Shown piece by piece: positions 1 through 8,323 of a DNA stretch of 64,000 nucleotides; position 1 is the first letter of the stretch, and each line of letters opens with the position of its first letter. The stretch spans positions 2,728,001 through 2,792,000 of the forward strand of contig NZ_LT607803.1 in NCBI RefSeq assembly GCF_900090195.1, given 5' to 3'. A program made the translations under genes and the position numbers. The notes beneath the pieces are model-generated. The model was not told where the DNA came from, made no database searches, and worked only from the letters and a program-made list of their open reading frames with translations. The DNA comes from Variovorax sp. HW608 (lineage in GTDB: Bacteria; Pseudomonadota; Gammaproteobacteria; Burkholderiales; Burkholderiaceae_C).

Positions 1-490
1 TCGCGCGCGCGAGGCCGATGACCCGCGCCATGCGAACCGATCCGCCCCAGCCCGGCAGCAGGCCGACATGCGCGTGCGTATCGGCGAAGCGCGCCTGCGT
101 CGATGCCACGAGCAGATCGCATGAGAGCGCGATCTCGAGCCCGCCGGTCATCGCGAGCCCGTTGATCGCACCGATCACGGGACCGCTGAAGGCGCGAATG
201 GCGCGCACCGGATCGTTGTCGTACGCGCCGGCGGCGATCTCGCCGGTCGCACCCCATTCGTCGAGGTCCATGCCGGCGGAGAAGGCACGGCCCGCGCCGG
301 TAAGCACCAGCACGCGCACGCTGGGGTCCTGTTCAAGCGCCGCCAGCGCGTCGACGAACTCGCGGCGCAGCTCGTTCGACAGCGTGTTCAGTCTCTCGGG
401 CCGGTTCAGCACCACGGTCGCGAAGCCGTCGTCGCTGCGCGCGATCTCCAGCGTGCGGTAGCGCGCGGGCTGCGAGTCTGCTTGGGCCAT
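1..490 (-). CDS. Enoyl-CoA hydratase/isomerase (crotonase) family, 3' end missing
   Basis: The reading frame starts at the ATG at 488-490 (MAQADSQPARYRTLEIARSD) and stays open to the window edge, so only about 163 N-terminal residues are present. The crotonase fold is recognisable from the NRPERLNTL segment, the AFSAGMDL oxyanion-hole region, NGLAMTGGLEIALSC and GLLPGWGGS. It should hydrate or isomerise an enoyl-CoA in the cytoplasm. It lies 68 bp downstream of the small gene at 559-1053 and probably ends the same beta-oxidation-like operon. The exact substrate cannot be read, and the missing C-terminus prevents a finer subfamily call. Confidence 0.88.
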   Translation of the reverse strand, partial: MAQADSQPARYRTLEIARSDDGFATVVLNRPERLNTLSNELRREFVDALAALEQDPSVRVLVLTGAGRAFSAGMDLDEWGATGEIAAGAYDNDPVRAIRAFSGPVIGAINGLAMTGGLEIALSCDLLVASTQARFADTHAHVGLLPGWGGSVRMARVIGLARA

Positions 491-558
491 GCGGCTCACT
501 GTACCTTGCACTCCGGGCTCGGCGTCTGCGTTCCTGGTCCGTGGTCTGCGGATCAAAC

Positions 559-1053
559 TCAGCTCTCGCGGCCGCTCGACATCTCCGCAAAAAGCGGAAG
601 CGGCGAGTTCTTCAGTTCGATCGCGATCTCGGCGCGCATCGAGTCGCGCAGCAGGGCTTCGAGTTCGGCCGCCAGCGGCGCCCCGAGGCCGGCCTGCTGC
701 GCTTCGAGCCAACCCAGCAGCGCGCAGATCGCGCCATTGACCTCGTCGCGCAACCTCAGCAGCTCGGCGACCGAGGCGCACTCCAGCGCGGGCCGCGCCG
801 GCAACTCCGGCAGGCGCACCGCCGGCGCCCTGTCCCGCACGAGCGCCGCGAACCGGTCCAGCGTGTCGAAGTGCTTGCCGACCTGCTCGCGCAGGAAGCC
901 GGCGGACCAGTCGGCGCGCACCTTGAAGGTGTTCAGCAGGTTGATGACGCCGTAGACCTGGCCGCGCGCGAATTCGTCGTGAAGCCGCGTGAGCACTTCC
1001 TCGCGCAGCGTGGCGTTCATGCCGTCGATGAGGCGGGCAAAGGAGTTGTTCAT
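559..1053 (-). CDS. Small helical protein partnered with the APH-type phosphotransferase (LvaB-like position)
   Basis: A 164-residue protein starting MNNSFARLIDGMNATLREEV, with no signal peptide or membrane segment and mostly predicted amphipathic helix. Its ATG overlaps the stop of the upstream phosphotransferase gene (ATGA), so the two are translationally coupled. In the Pseudomonas putida levulinate operon, kinase LvaA is followed by a small helper, LvaB; by position this gene could play that role. The sequence itself does not let me assign a family with certainty (a DUF6285-like helper is possible). A longer upstream start is rejected because it would lie within the kinase gene. Confidence 0.7.
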   Translation of the reverse strand: MNNSFARLIDGMNATLREEVLTRLHDEFARGQVYGVINLLNTFKVRADWSAGFLREQVGKHFDTLDRFAALVRDRAPAVRLPELPARPALECASVAELLRLRDEVNGAICALLGWLEAQQAGLGAPLAAELEALLRDSMRAEIAIELKNSPLPLFAEMSSGRES

Positions 1054-2084
1054 CGTCTCCCCTCGATGGTCTTTTCCATCTGCCTGAGGCAGGTTGCGAC
1101 CTGGCTGCCCATCGCCGGCATGCGCATGTCGTTGAAGCGCCCTTCCTCGAAGCAGCGCGCCGCCGCCATGTGGGTGGCCGCCAGCTTGAGCAGCGACAGC
1201 GCCTGGTAGTAGCGCACCGAGGGCATCGAGACCTCGAAGCCCGCCTTCTCGCCGTAGCGCGCATAGAACCACTCGGGCTCGGCAAGGCGGCAGATCAGCT
1301 TGCTGCCGCCCATGTACATCGGCAGGCTCGCCCAGCCCAGGTCTTCATGCGGATCGCCGAGATGCACCAGCTCCCAGTCGAGGATCGCCGTGATGCGCCC
1401 GCCATGTTCGAGGAAGTTGCCGGTGCGGTAGTCGCCGTGCACGATCGACACGCGCGGCGCCTCGGGGCAATGCGCCTTGAGCCAGCGCACGCCCCAATCG
1501 GCGAGAGGATAGGGCCGCATCGCCCAGCGCGCGATCTGGGCTTCCCAGTGCTCGACGTTCAGCCGTGCTGTGTTCTGCGCGGTGATGCCGTGCGCGAGCT
1601 CGGCGACCGGCTTGCTCTGCCACGGGACGCGGTGCAATGCGGCCAGTGCATCGATGAACTGCTCGGCGAGACGGCGGCGCAAGCTGTCTTCGAGGCCCGG
1701 CTCGTTGGCCGAGACCCAGGGCACCACTGCCTCGCCCGAGACCTTCTCGCAGAACATGAACGGCGCACCGAGGATCGACGGATCGTCGCTGCTCCAGTAG
1801 GCACGCGGCACCGGCACCTCGCTGCCTTCGAGCGACTGCATCGACAGCACCTGCGGGCGCGCGCTGTAGGGCGCGAAGAGGCCATAGTCCGGGCCGAGCC
1901 GCAGGATGAGTTCGCGCGTGTCGGTGTCGCCGTCGATGCCGCTCACCGGCACCGAGTAGGTGAGCCACGAGAAGCCGACCGGAAAGCGCCGCACCGGCCC
2001 GATCTCGACCGGATGGCCGAGTTGCGCTGCGAGATAGTCGGCGATCTTCGGCGCCAGCGCGGCATCGTCCATGAGCGTTTGCAT
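1050..2084 (-). CDS. APH-fold phosphotransferase (LvaA / ACAD10-kinase-like)
   Basis: A 344-residue kinase-like protein starting MQTLMDDAALAP. The Brenner motif HGDYRTGN (about 217-224) supplies the catalytic Asp and Asn, and ILDWELVHLGDP (about 234-245) supplies the metal-binding Asp. This family phosphorylates small molecules. Members beside acyl-CoA dehydrogenases (LvaA; the ACAD10 kinase domain) phosphorylate gamma-hydroxyacyl-CoAs so that phosphate can be eliminated. Here it sits with an acyl-CoA dehydrogenase, an SDR and a histidine phosphatase, which supports a CoA-ester role over antibiotic resistance. A longer in-frame extension to 2420 is rejected because it runs through the phosphatase gene. 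An alternative ATG lies at 2072. Confidence 0.85.
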   Translation of the reverse strand: MQTLMDDAALAPKIADYLAAQLGHPVEIGPVRRFPVGFSWLTYSVPVSGIDGDTDTRELILRLGPDYGLFAPYSARPQVLSMQSLEGSEVPVPRAYWSSDDPSILGAPFMFCEKVSGEAVVPWVSANEPGLEDSLRRRLAEQFIDALAALHRVPWQSKPVAELAHGITAQNTARLNVEHWEAQIARWAMRPYPLADWGVRWLKAHCPEAPRVSIVHGDYRTGNFLEHGGRITAILDWELVHLGDPHEDLGWASLPMYMGGSKLICRLAEPEWFYARYGEKAGFEVSMPSVRYYQALSLLKLAATHMAAARCFEEGRFNDMRMPAMGSQVATCLRQMEKTIEGRR

Positions 2085-2089
2085 TGGAG

Positions 2090-2716
2090 TCAGTCGGAAG
2101 AGGTTCTGGCGCGAGGCGCAGGTTTCACCAATGGCGGCAGGTGGTTGCGCTCGTTCACGCTCGCGACACCGATCGCGCCGCCGGGCAGCGCGCGCAGCCG
2201 CGTCATCGACGCGTAGCCGGGCGCGAAGTGAACGAGGCGCGGCAGGCCCAGCGCATGCGACAGCACCACGTTGATCGGCAGGCCGTGCGTGAACACCGCG
2301 ACGTGCGCGTCGCTCGGCAGCTCGCCGATGGTGGCGCCGAGCGCGTCCAGCACGCCGCTGCGGAATGCCGCCGTGTCGCCGCCGAAGAAGGCGATCGGGT
2401 CGTCGAGAAAGCGCGACCACTCGCTTTCCCCGAGTGCGCGCAGGGTCTCGGTGGAGCGGTAGCGGCCCGCGTGCCGGTCGGCCTCGGCCCAGCCATCGAT
2501 CGTCTCGATCGCCAGGCCGAGCCGCTGCGCGAGCGGCTGCGCCGTCTGAAAGGCTCGCGTCATCGGGCTGCTCACGATGCGCGTGATGCCTTCCAGCGCC
2601 AGCCGGTCGGCCACCGCGCGCGCCTGCGCAACGCCGTCGGCGCGCAGCGGCGGATCGTGCGGCCGCTCGTGATCGTCTTCGTCGGGACGCCCGTGGCGAA
2701 CGAGCACGATCTTCAC
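2090..2716 (-). CDS. Histidine phosphatase family protein
   Basis: A 208-residue member of the phosphoglycerate-mutase superfamily. The N-terminal RHG motif (MKIVLVRHGRP) carries the phospho-accepting His, SPMTRAFQTA holds the second phosphate-pocket Arg, and FTHGLPINV carries the C-terminal catalytic His. It should hydrolyse a phosphomonoester in the cytoplasm. It overlaps the upstream SDR stop by 4 bp and ends 5 bp before the phosphotransferase start, so kinase and phosphatase are co-translated neighbours. It may recycle a phosphorylated dead-end ester made by the kinase; that role is inferred from position only. Confidence 0.87.
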   Translation of the reverse strand: MKIVLVRHGRPDEDDHERPHDPPLRADGVAQARAVADRLALEGITRIVSSPMTRAFQTAQPLAQRLGLAIETIDGWAEADRHAGRYRSTETLRALGESEWSRFLDDPIAFFGGDTAAFRSGVLDALGATIGELPSDAHVAVFTHGLPINVVLSHALGLPRLVHFAPGYASMTRLRALPGGAIGVASVNERNHLPPLVKPAPRARTSSD

Positions 2717-3591
2717 GACTTCGGAACCCCCTCGGTCAACAGTTTTGGCTGCTTGGCGCGGTGGAAGCCTTCGAACGGCTTGCTTCGGTCGGATGGCTGC
2801 AGCTTCCAGGTGCCGCGCGCATTCGGCGTGCCGCCGTCAACCCGCACGCAGGTGCCGGTGATGTACGCGGCTGCCGGCGAAAGCAGAAACACGATCGCCG
2901 CCGACAGTTCGGCCTCGGTGCCGTAACGCTGCAGGGGCACGGTCGGCGGATATTCGAGGATCTTCGCCTGCGCTTCCGGCGTGTAGGCGTCGAAGCCGCT
3001 GGAGGCAATGCCGCCCGGCGCGACGGTGTTCACGCGCACCCCCGATGCGGCCCATTCGCAGGCCGCGGTTTCGCTCAAGGTCAGCATGCCGCCGCGCGCC
3101 GCGCCCGAGTGGGCGTAGTCGGGCCAGCCGTTCCAGATGTCGGCAATGATGTTCACGATGGCGCCGCCATTGGCCTCCATCCAGCGCGTGTAGACCTCGC
3201 GCATGAAGATGAAGCCGCCGGTCAGATTGGTGCGTACCACGGCCTCGAAGCCCTTGGTCGACAGTGTCTTCATGGGGGCGCGGTACTGACCGCCGGCATT
3301 GTTCACGAGGCCGTCGATGCGACCCCGCGCCTTCAGCACGGCGTCGATCACCTCTGCCACCTGCGCTTCCTCGCGAATGTCGCAGGCATGCGTGCTGACG
3401 CTGCCGCCGTCCTCGATGATCTCGGCGGCCACCGCCTCGAGCTTCTCGGGCTTGCGGCCGACAAGCACGACGTGGGCGCCCAGGGAGGCCAGCTCGTGCG
3501 CGGTGCAGCGGCCGATGCCGCTGCCCCCGCCGGTGACGATGATGGTCCGGCCCTCGAAGACGCCGGGGCGGAATACCGAGTGATACGACAT
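2713..3591 (-). CDS. SDR family oxidoreductase
   Basis: A 292-residue short-chain dehydrogenase. The cofactor motif TGGGSGIG is near residues 20-27 and NNAGGQY near 97. The usual YxxxK position reads H-S-G-A-A-R in this family region (YAHSGAARGGM), so the catalytic Tyr is plausible but the Lys is replaced by Arg. PGGIASSG and the C-terminal TGTCVRVDGG are typical. It probably interconverts a hydroxyacyl-CoA and an oxoacyl-CoA, like LvaD. It begins 14 bp after the acyl-CoA dehydrogenase stop and overlaps the phosphatase by 4 bp. Confidence 0.87.
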   Translation of the reverse strand: MSYHSVFRPGVFEGRTIIVTGGGSGIGRCTAHELASLGAHVVLVGRKPEKLEAVAAEIIEDGGSVSTHACDIREEAQVAEVIDAVLKARGRIDGLVNNAGGQYRAPMKTLSTKGFEAVVRTNLTGGFIFMREVYTRWMEANGGAIVNIIADIWNGWPDYAHSGAARGGMLTLSETAACEWAASGVRVNTVAPGGIASSGFDAYTPEAQAKILEYPPTVPLQRYGTEAELSAAIVFLLSPAAAYITGTCVRVDGGTPNARGTWKLQPSDRSKPFEGFHRAKQPKLLTEGVPKS

Positions 3592-3605
3592 GATGATGCT
3601 CCTGA

Positions 3606-4754
3606 TCAGTACTGCACCGCGTCACGCCCGATGCGGCCGCGGGCGATGATGAGCTTCATGATCTGGGCGGTTCCGTCGCCGATCTCCAGCCCCATCACGT
3701 CGCGCATGCGCTGCTGGTGCGGCAGATCCTTGCTCCAGCCGTAGTGGCCGAAGGTCAGCAGGCACTGGTGGATGACGTCGAATGCGTTGCGCGGCCCCAT
3801 CCATTTGCACATCGCGGCTTCCGACGTATGCGGCTGGCCGGCGTCGCGCAACGCCAGCGCGTGATAGCAGAGCTGGCGCACCGCGGCAATCTGCGATTCG
3901 CCCTCGGCGAGCGGGAAGCTCACGCCCTGGAACTGGCCGATCGGCTTGCCGAAGGCCTCTCGCTCCTTCGCATAGGCCCAGGCTTCGTCGAGCGAGGCCT
4001 GCGCGGCACCGACGCACTGGAGTCCGATCAGCGCGCGGCTGTAGTCGAAGCCTTGCATGACCTGCGTGAAGCCCTTGCCCTCGTCACCCAGCATGTGGCT
4101 GGCCGGCACCTTCACATCGTCGAAGAAGACCGAGCCGCGACCGATGATCGCGCTGCCCACGTCGTCGAAATGCGTGCGCTGGATGCCGGGCGTCTCGGCC
4201 GGGATGAAGAAGGCCGACACGCCCTTGGCGCCATCCTCGGGCTTGCCCGTGCGCGCGAAGATCAGGTAGGCATCCGCGCGGTCGGCGAAGGTGATCGAGG
4301 TCTTCTCGCCGTTGATGACGTAGTGGTCGCCGTCGCGCCGCGCGCGCAGTTGCAGGTTGCTCGCGTCCGAGCCGCCGCGCGGCTCGGTCAGGCAGATCGC
4401 GACCACGGCTTCGCCGCGGATCATGCGCGGCACCCATTCCTCGACCACCGCCGGCTGCGCATGGCGGATCAGGATCGCAGCGTTGAGCGACACGCCGACC
4501 GGCACCGCGCTGATGTTGAAGTCGCCGTAGGCCAGCTCCTCCGCGATGATCCCGGTCGTGACCGCATCCGAGCCGAGGCCGCCGAGGCGCTCCGGCAGGT
4601 CGACGCCGATCAGGCCGAGGCGGCCCATCTCTCGCAGCAGGTCGCGGTCGAGCACGCCGAGCTTCTCGCGCTTCTGGTAATCGGGGAGAAGGCGCTCACG
4701 CGCGAACCGGCGTGCCGATTCCTGGAGTGCCTTCTGGTCTTCGGTCAGAACCAT
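3606..4754 (-). CDS. aliB: Acyl-CoA dehydrogenase, AliB-like (cyclohexanecarboxyl-CoA dehydrogenase candidate)
   Basis: A 382-residue FAD-dependent acyl-CoA dehydrogenase starting MVLTEDQKALQESARRFA. Family signatures are CLTEPRGGSDASN (substrate/FAD loop), GEKTSITFADRADA and the C-terminal DVMGLEIGDGTAQI. That last segment, with DLPHQQRMRD before it, resembles what I recall of AliB, which forms cyclohex-1-ene-carboxyl-CoA. The ATG is preceded by a short leader carrying an operator-like palindrome (4812-4831), so this gene opens its own operon. The longer in-frame upstream extension is rejected because it crosses the promoter and the next gene. The gene symbol is a similarity call from memory. 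Confidence 0.82.
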   Translation of the reverse strand: MVLTEDQKALQESARRFARERLLPDYQKREKLGVLDRDLLREMGRLGLIGVDLPERLGGLGSDAVTTGIIAEELAYGDFNISAVPVGVSLNAAILIRHAQPAVVEEWVPRMIRGEAVVAICLTEPRGGSDASNLQLRARRDGDHYVINGEKTSITFADRADAYLIFARTGKPEDGAKGVSAFFIPAETPGIQRTHFDDVGSAIIGRGSVFFDDVKVPASHMLGDEGKGFTQVMQGFDYSRALIGLQCVGAAQASLDEAWAYAKEREAFGKPIGQFQGVSFPLAEGESQIAAVRQLCYHALALRDAGQPHTSEAAMCKWMGPRNAFDVIHQCLLTFGHYGWSKDLPHQQRMRDVMGLEIGDGTAQIMKLIIARGRIGRDAVQY

Positions 4755-4811
4755 GGATGTCTCTTCCGTGTTGTCTAGGGACGGCCGGTGGCTCCGGCCG
4801 CTGGAAGCCAT

Positions 4812-4831
4812 ATCGTACACTGGCGTACGAT
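4812..4831 (-). promoter_or_regulatory. Promoter with perfect palindromic operator, site 1
   Basis: ATCGTACACTGGCGTACGAT is a perfect 7-bp inverted repeat with a 6-bp centre. Read on the minus strand, a -35-like TTGATG (4835-4840) and a -10-like TACGAT (4812-4817) are separated by 17 bp, so the palindrome covers the spacer and the -10 box. This geometry suggests a repressor. It lies 58-77 bp upstream of the acyl-CoA dehydrogenase start. Related sites occur at 12435, 14215, 22096 and 31665. Confidence 0.72.
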
Positions 4832-4879
4832 CAGCATCAATATACTTTTGGATCGAACCGGCCGTCGCTGCAGGGCTGC

Positions 4880-5686
4880 TCATGCGCCGCGCTTTGGGCG
4901 ACCGATCAAAGCCTGCGCAGCGCGCTGGAGATCCCCCGTGGTGCGCGCGAGGATCTGCGTGCGGTTCTCCAGCTCGATCGCGCCGGCGAGGCTCGCGCTT
5001 TCGAGGTTGGCCCAGCCGCCGCGCTTGGTCATCCAGACCGCGAAGGCGCTGTGGGCGGCGATGCTCCGCGCCATCTCCAGGGCGCACGGCATCAATGCAT
5101 CGTCGTCGACCACTTCGCTCACGAGGCCGATGCGCGCGGCCTCCTCCGCCTGAACCATCCGGCCGGTCAGCATCATCTCGAACGAACGCGAGCTGCCGAC
5201 GGCGCGCGGCAGCAGCCAGCTCACACCGATGTCGCAACTCGACATGCCGACCTTGACGAACGCGGCGTTGAACGAGGCGGATTTCGCGGCGATGCGGATC
5301 TCGGCTGCGAGCGCGATGCCGAGCCCCGCGCCGTTGGCCGGCCCGTTGACGGCCGCGATCACCGGCTGGCGCAGGCCGCGCAGGCGCGTGACGAGGCCCG
5401 CGAACAGCTCCTGCCGCTTCGTCCACGCCTGCGTCTCGCCATATTCGCTACCCGGCGCATCGCCGGCCAGTGACAGATCGAAACCCGCGCAGAAGCCGCG
5501 GCCCTCGCCGGTCACGATCAGCACGCGGCAACCGTCATCGGCATCGACGCGGTCGAGCAGCTCGCCGATGAGGCGAACGGTCGCGTCGTCGAGCGCATTG
5601 AGCCGCTCGGGCCGCGCGATGCGCAGCACCGCGACCCCTTCTGCGGCCCCTTCCAGCGTCGCTCCGCGCGGCAGCGCCTCAGGCAT
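4880..5686 (-). CDS. Enoyl-CoA hydratase/isomerase family protein
   Basis: A 268-residue crotonase-fold protein. IARPERLNALDD, GRGFCAGFDLSL and NGPANGAGLGIALAAEIR mark the CoA-binding and oxyanion-hole regions. Neither usual catalytic Glu is obvious: GAGLG stands where GG(x)xE is common, and KVGMSSCDIG where PE(x)xLG is common. It may therefore be an isomerase or another crotonase activity rather than a classical hydratase. It overlaps the upstream acyl-CoA synthetase by 8 bp and is the last gene of the transporter operon, just before the promoter at 4812. Confidence 0.85.
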   Translation of the reverse strand: MPEALPRGATLEGAAEGVAVLRIARPERLNALDDATVRLIGELLDRVDADDGCRVLIVTGEGRGFCAGFDLSLAGDAPGSEYGETQAWTKRQELFAGLVTRLRGLRQPVIAAVNGPANGAGLGIALAAEIRIAAKSASFNAAFVKVGMSSCDIGVSWLLPRAVGSSRSFEMMLTGRMVQAEEAARIGLVSEVVDDDALMPCALEMARSIAAHSAFAVWMTKRGGWANLESASLAGAIELENRTQILARTTGDLQRAAQALIGRPKRGA

Positions 5687-7499
5687 AGATCGCCTCGATC
5701 ACATCCGCATATTTCTCCGCGATCGACTTGCGCCGCACCTTCATCGTCGCCGTGACTTCGCCGTCGTCGTGGTCGAGTTCCTTCACCAGCAGATGGAACT
5801 TGCGCACCTGCTGCACCTGCGCGAGCCTTGCATTGACCGCCGCGACCTCGCCGTCGATCAGCGCCCTCACCTTCTCCTCTTCGACCAGGCTCTTGTAGTT
5901 GGTGTAGGCTAGCCCATGCGCCTCGGCCCAGTTGGCGACGTTGTCGAAATCGATCTGCAGCAGCGCCGAGACGAAGCGGCGCCGGTCCGCGATCACGATC
6001 GCCTCCTTGATGAAGGGCGAGATGCGCAGCGCGTTCTCGATCTCCGACGGCGTGATGTTCTTGCCGCCGGCGGTGATCATGATGTCCTTCTTGCGGTCGA
6101 TGATGCGCAGCTCGCGGCCGGCGGGGCCGTCGTCCCAGCGCGCCACATCACCGGTATGCAGCCAGCCTTCGGCGTCGATCGCCTCCGCCGTGGCCTCGGC
6201 ATTGCGGTAGTAGCCGCGGAACACCACGTCGCCGCGGATGAGGATCTCGCCGTCATCCGCGAGCTGCACTTCGACGCCCGGATACGGCACGCCGACCGTG
6301 CCGACCGGCGATGCATCGCTGGGCTGCATGGTGGTCGCGCCCGAGGCTTCGGTGAGTCCGTAGGCTTCTCGGATCGGCACGCCGAGCACGCGGAAGAAAT
6401 GCAGGATGTCCGGCGCGATCGGCGCACCGGACGAGATCGCCACCCGGCAGCGGCGCAAGCCCACGTAGTTGAGCAGCGCGCGCAGGACGACCACATACCA
6501 GAAGGCCCACGCGATGCGCTGTCCCAGGCTGCGACTCGCGCGCGGCGCATCCGCGAAGCGGCCCACCGAGGCCATCGCGCGCTGGTACAGCGCCAAGCGC
6601 CAGCCGCCGGCCTCGCGCAGCTTGGTCTGGATCGAGGCGTGGAACTTCTCCCAGATGCGCGGCACGCCGAAGAACACCTGCGGCGAGAGCTCGCGCAGGT
6701 CTTCCTGCACCGTGCGCAGGCTCTCGGCGAAGTTGACCACCGCGCCGGTCGTCAGCGGCACATGGATCGAGAACATCTGCTCGGCCACATGGCACAGCGG
6801 CAGGTAGGAGACGAGCGCGTCGCCCTCGCTGCACCCCAGCACCGAGTTGAGGCCGCGCGCCGCGCTGCCGAGACCGCGCCAAGTCATCTGCGCGGCCTTG
6901 GGCCGGCCGGTGGAGCCCGAGGTGAAGACGATCAGGCCGATGTCGTCCAAACTTTGTTCAGCAGCCAGCGCTTCGATGCGGCCCGGCTGAGCCGACGCGA
7001 GCCGCTGCCCCTGCGCAACCAGCGCATCGAATTCGTGGATGCCCGCGCGGTCGTAGTGCCTGAGGCCGCGCGGATCGATCACCACCACATGCCGCAACTC
7101 GGGCAGGTTGGCGCGAACCGACAGCACCTTGTCGAGCTGCTCCTGGTCCTCGCAGACGATGATGGGTGCGCCAGCGAGCTGGAGCAGGTATTCGATTTCC
7201 ACGCCCGGCGAGGTCGGATACACGCCCGCGACGATGCCGCCCGCGAGTCCGACGCCGAACTGCGCGAGCACCCACTCGATGCGGTTCTCGCCGAGGATCG
7301 CGACCTTGTCGCCGCGCTGCAGGCCGAGTTCCAGAAGCGACAGCGCGAACCAGCCCGAGCGCTCGGCATAGCCGCGCCAGGTGGTCGGCTGCCAGATGCC
7401 GAACTGCTTCTGCCGCAGCGCGACCGCGTCCGGCCGCACGCGCGCCCAGCGCAGCAGTTGCTGCGGCGGCGTCAGTTGGCTGAGTTCGTCCGTGTTCAT
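5679..7499 (-). CDS. Long-chain-type acyl-CoA synthetase (AMP-binding)
   Basis: A 606-residue ANL-superfamily ligase. It carries the P-loop VFTSGSTGRPKA, the AYGLTEASG adenylate motif, LHTGDVARWD and RKKDIMITAGGKNITPSEIE around the hinge and catalytic region. It activates a carboxylic acid to its acyl-CoA with ATP. Its length and the YGLTEASG-type motif place it with FadD15/FAA-type bacterial synthetases. The ATG at 7499 overlaps the livF stop (ATGA), so it is preferred to the in-frame GTG at 7508. Its place in the importer operon suggests it activates the imported acid. Confidence 0.9.
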   Translation of the reverse strand: MNTDELSQLTPPQQLLRWARVRPDAVALRQKQFGIWQPTTWRGYAERSGWFALSLLELGLQRGDKVAILGENRIEWVLAQFGVGLAGGIVAGVYPTSPGVEIEYLLQLAGAPIIVCEDQEQLDKVLSVRANLPELRHVVVIDPRGLRHYDRAGIHEFDALVAQGQRLASAQPGRIEALAAEQSLDDIGLIVFTSGSTGRPKAAQMTWRGLGSAARGLNSVLGCSEGDALVSYLPLCHVAEQMFSIHVPLTTGAVVNFAESLRTVQEDLRELSPQVFFGVPRIWEKFHASIQTKLREAGGWRLALYQRAMASVGRFADAPRASRSLGQRIAWAFWYVVVLRALLNYVGLRRCRVAISSGAPIAPDILHFFRVLGVPIREAYGLTEASGATTMQPSDASPVGTVGVPYPGVEVQLADDGEILIRGDVVFRGYYRNAEATAEAIDAEGWLHTGDVARWDDGPAGRELRIIDRKKDIMITAGGKNITPSEIENALRISPFIKEAIVIADRRRFVSALLQIDFDNVANWAEAHGLAYTNYKSLVEEEKVRALIDGEVAAVNARLAQVQQVRKFHLLVKELDHDDGEVTATMKVRRKSIAEKYADVIEAIYA

Positions 7500-8323
7500 G
7501 ACAACCACCGTTTGCGGCGCTTGTAGTGCTTGATCTCGCGGAAGCTCACCTGCCCCTCGCCGCTCTCGCCGCTGCCGAGGTAGAAGCGCTGCACGTCGGC
7601 ATCTCCGAGCAGCTTGTCCTTCGGGCCATTGATCACGATGCGCCCGTTCTCCATGATGTAGCCGTAGTCGGCGACGCCGAGCGCCACCTTCGCGTTCTGT
7701 TCCACCAGCAGCATCGCGACGCCCTGCTCGCGGTTGATGCGGGCGATGATCGAGAAGATGTCCTTCACCACCAGCGGCGCGAGGCCGAGCGAGGGTTCGT
7801 CGAGCAGGATGAGCCTGGGCTGCCCGATCAGCGCGCGAGCGATCGCGAGCATCTGCTGCTCGCCGCCCGAGAGGTAGCCCGACAGCTGCTTGCGCCGTTC
7901 CTTGAGGCGCGGGAAGTAGTGGAACACGCCCTCGATGTCGAGCCCGCGCCCGCCGCTGCGCCCGCTGAGCGCATTCGCGGCCGCGACGAGGTTCTCGTCC
8001 ACCGTGAGTTCGGCGAACACATGCCGCCCTTCGCGCACGTGCGCGAGCCCGCGCCGCGGCAGCACATGCGGCGCCCAGCGCTCGATGTCCTCGCCGAAGA
8101 AGCGGATCCGCCCGCTGGCCACGCGGCCGTTCTCCAGCGGCAGGATGCCCGAGGCCGCCTTCAGCGTGGTCGTCTTGCCCGCGCCGTTGGAACCGAGCAA
8201 GGCCACCACCTTGCCGTCGGGCACCTCGATCGACAGCCCGCGCAGCGCCTGCACCGAGTGGTTGTAGACCACCTCGATGTTGGCGATCGACAGCGCCGGC
8301 GTGCCGCTCACACCTTCAGCCAT
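7496..8323 (-). CDS. livF: Liv-type ABC transporter ATP-binding protein (LivF)
   Basis: A 275-residue ATPase starting MAEGVSGTPALSIANIEVVY. Walker A is GSNGAGKTTT, the signature is LSGGEQQMLAIARAL, Walker B is LILLDEPSLGLAP and the switch His follows in VEQNA. It energises import with LivG through the LivHM channel. Compared with typical LivF (about 235 residues) it has a basic C-terminal tail ending KHYKRRKRWLS. Its start lies 16 bp inside the substrate-binding protein gene. In Comamonadaceae such transporters often carry aromatic or alicyclic acids rather than branched-chain amino acids. Confidence 0.93.
   Translation of the reverse strand: MAEGVSGTPALSIANIEVVYNHSVQALRGLSIEVPDGKVVALLGSNGAGKTTTLKAASGILPLENGRVASGRIRFFGEDIERWAPHVLPRRGLAHVREGRHVFAELTVDENLVAAANALSGRSGGRGLDIEGVFHYFPRLKERRKQLSGYLSGGEQQMLAIARALIGQPRLILLDEPSLGLAPLVVKDIFSIIARINREQGVAMLLVEQNAKVALGVADYGYIMENGRIVINGPKDKLLGDADVQRFYLGSGESGEGQVSFREIKHYKRRKRWLS

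Noticed and set aside
1050..2084. Aminoglycoside resistance gene
   Set aside because: The APH fold is present, but the neighbours are acyl-CoA enzymes and the family placement fits the LvaA/ACAD10 kinase group.
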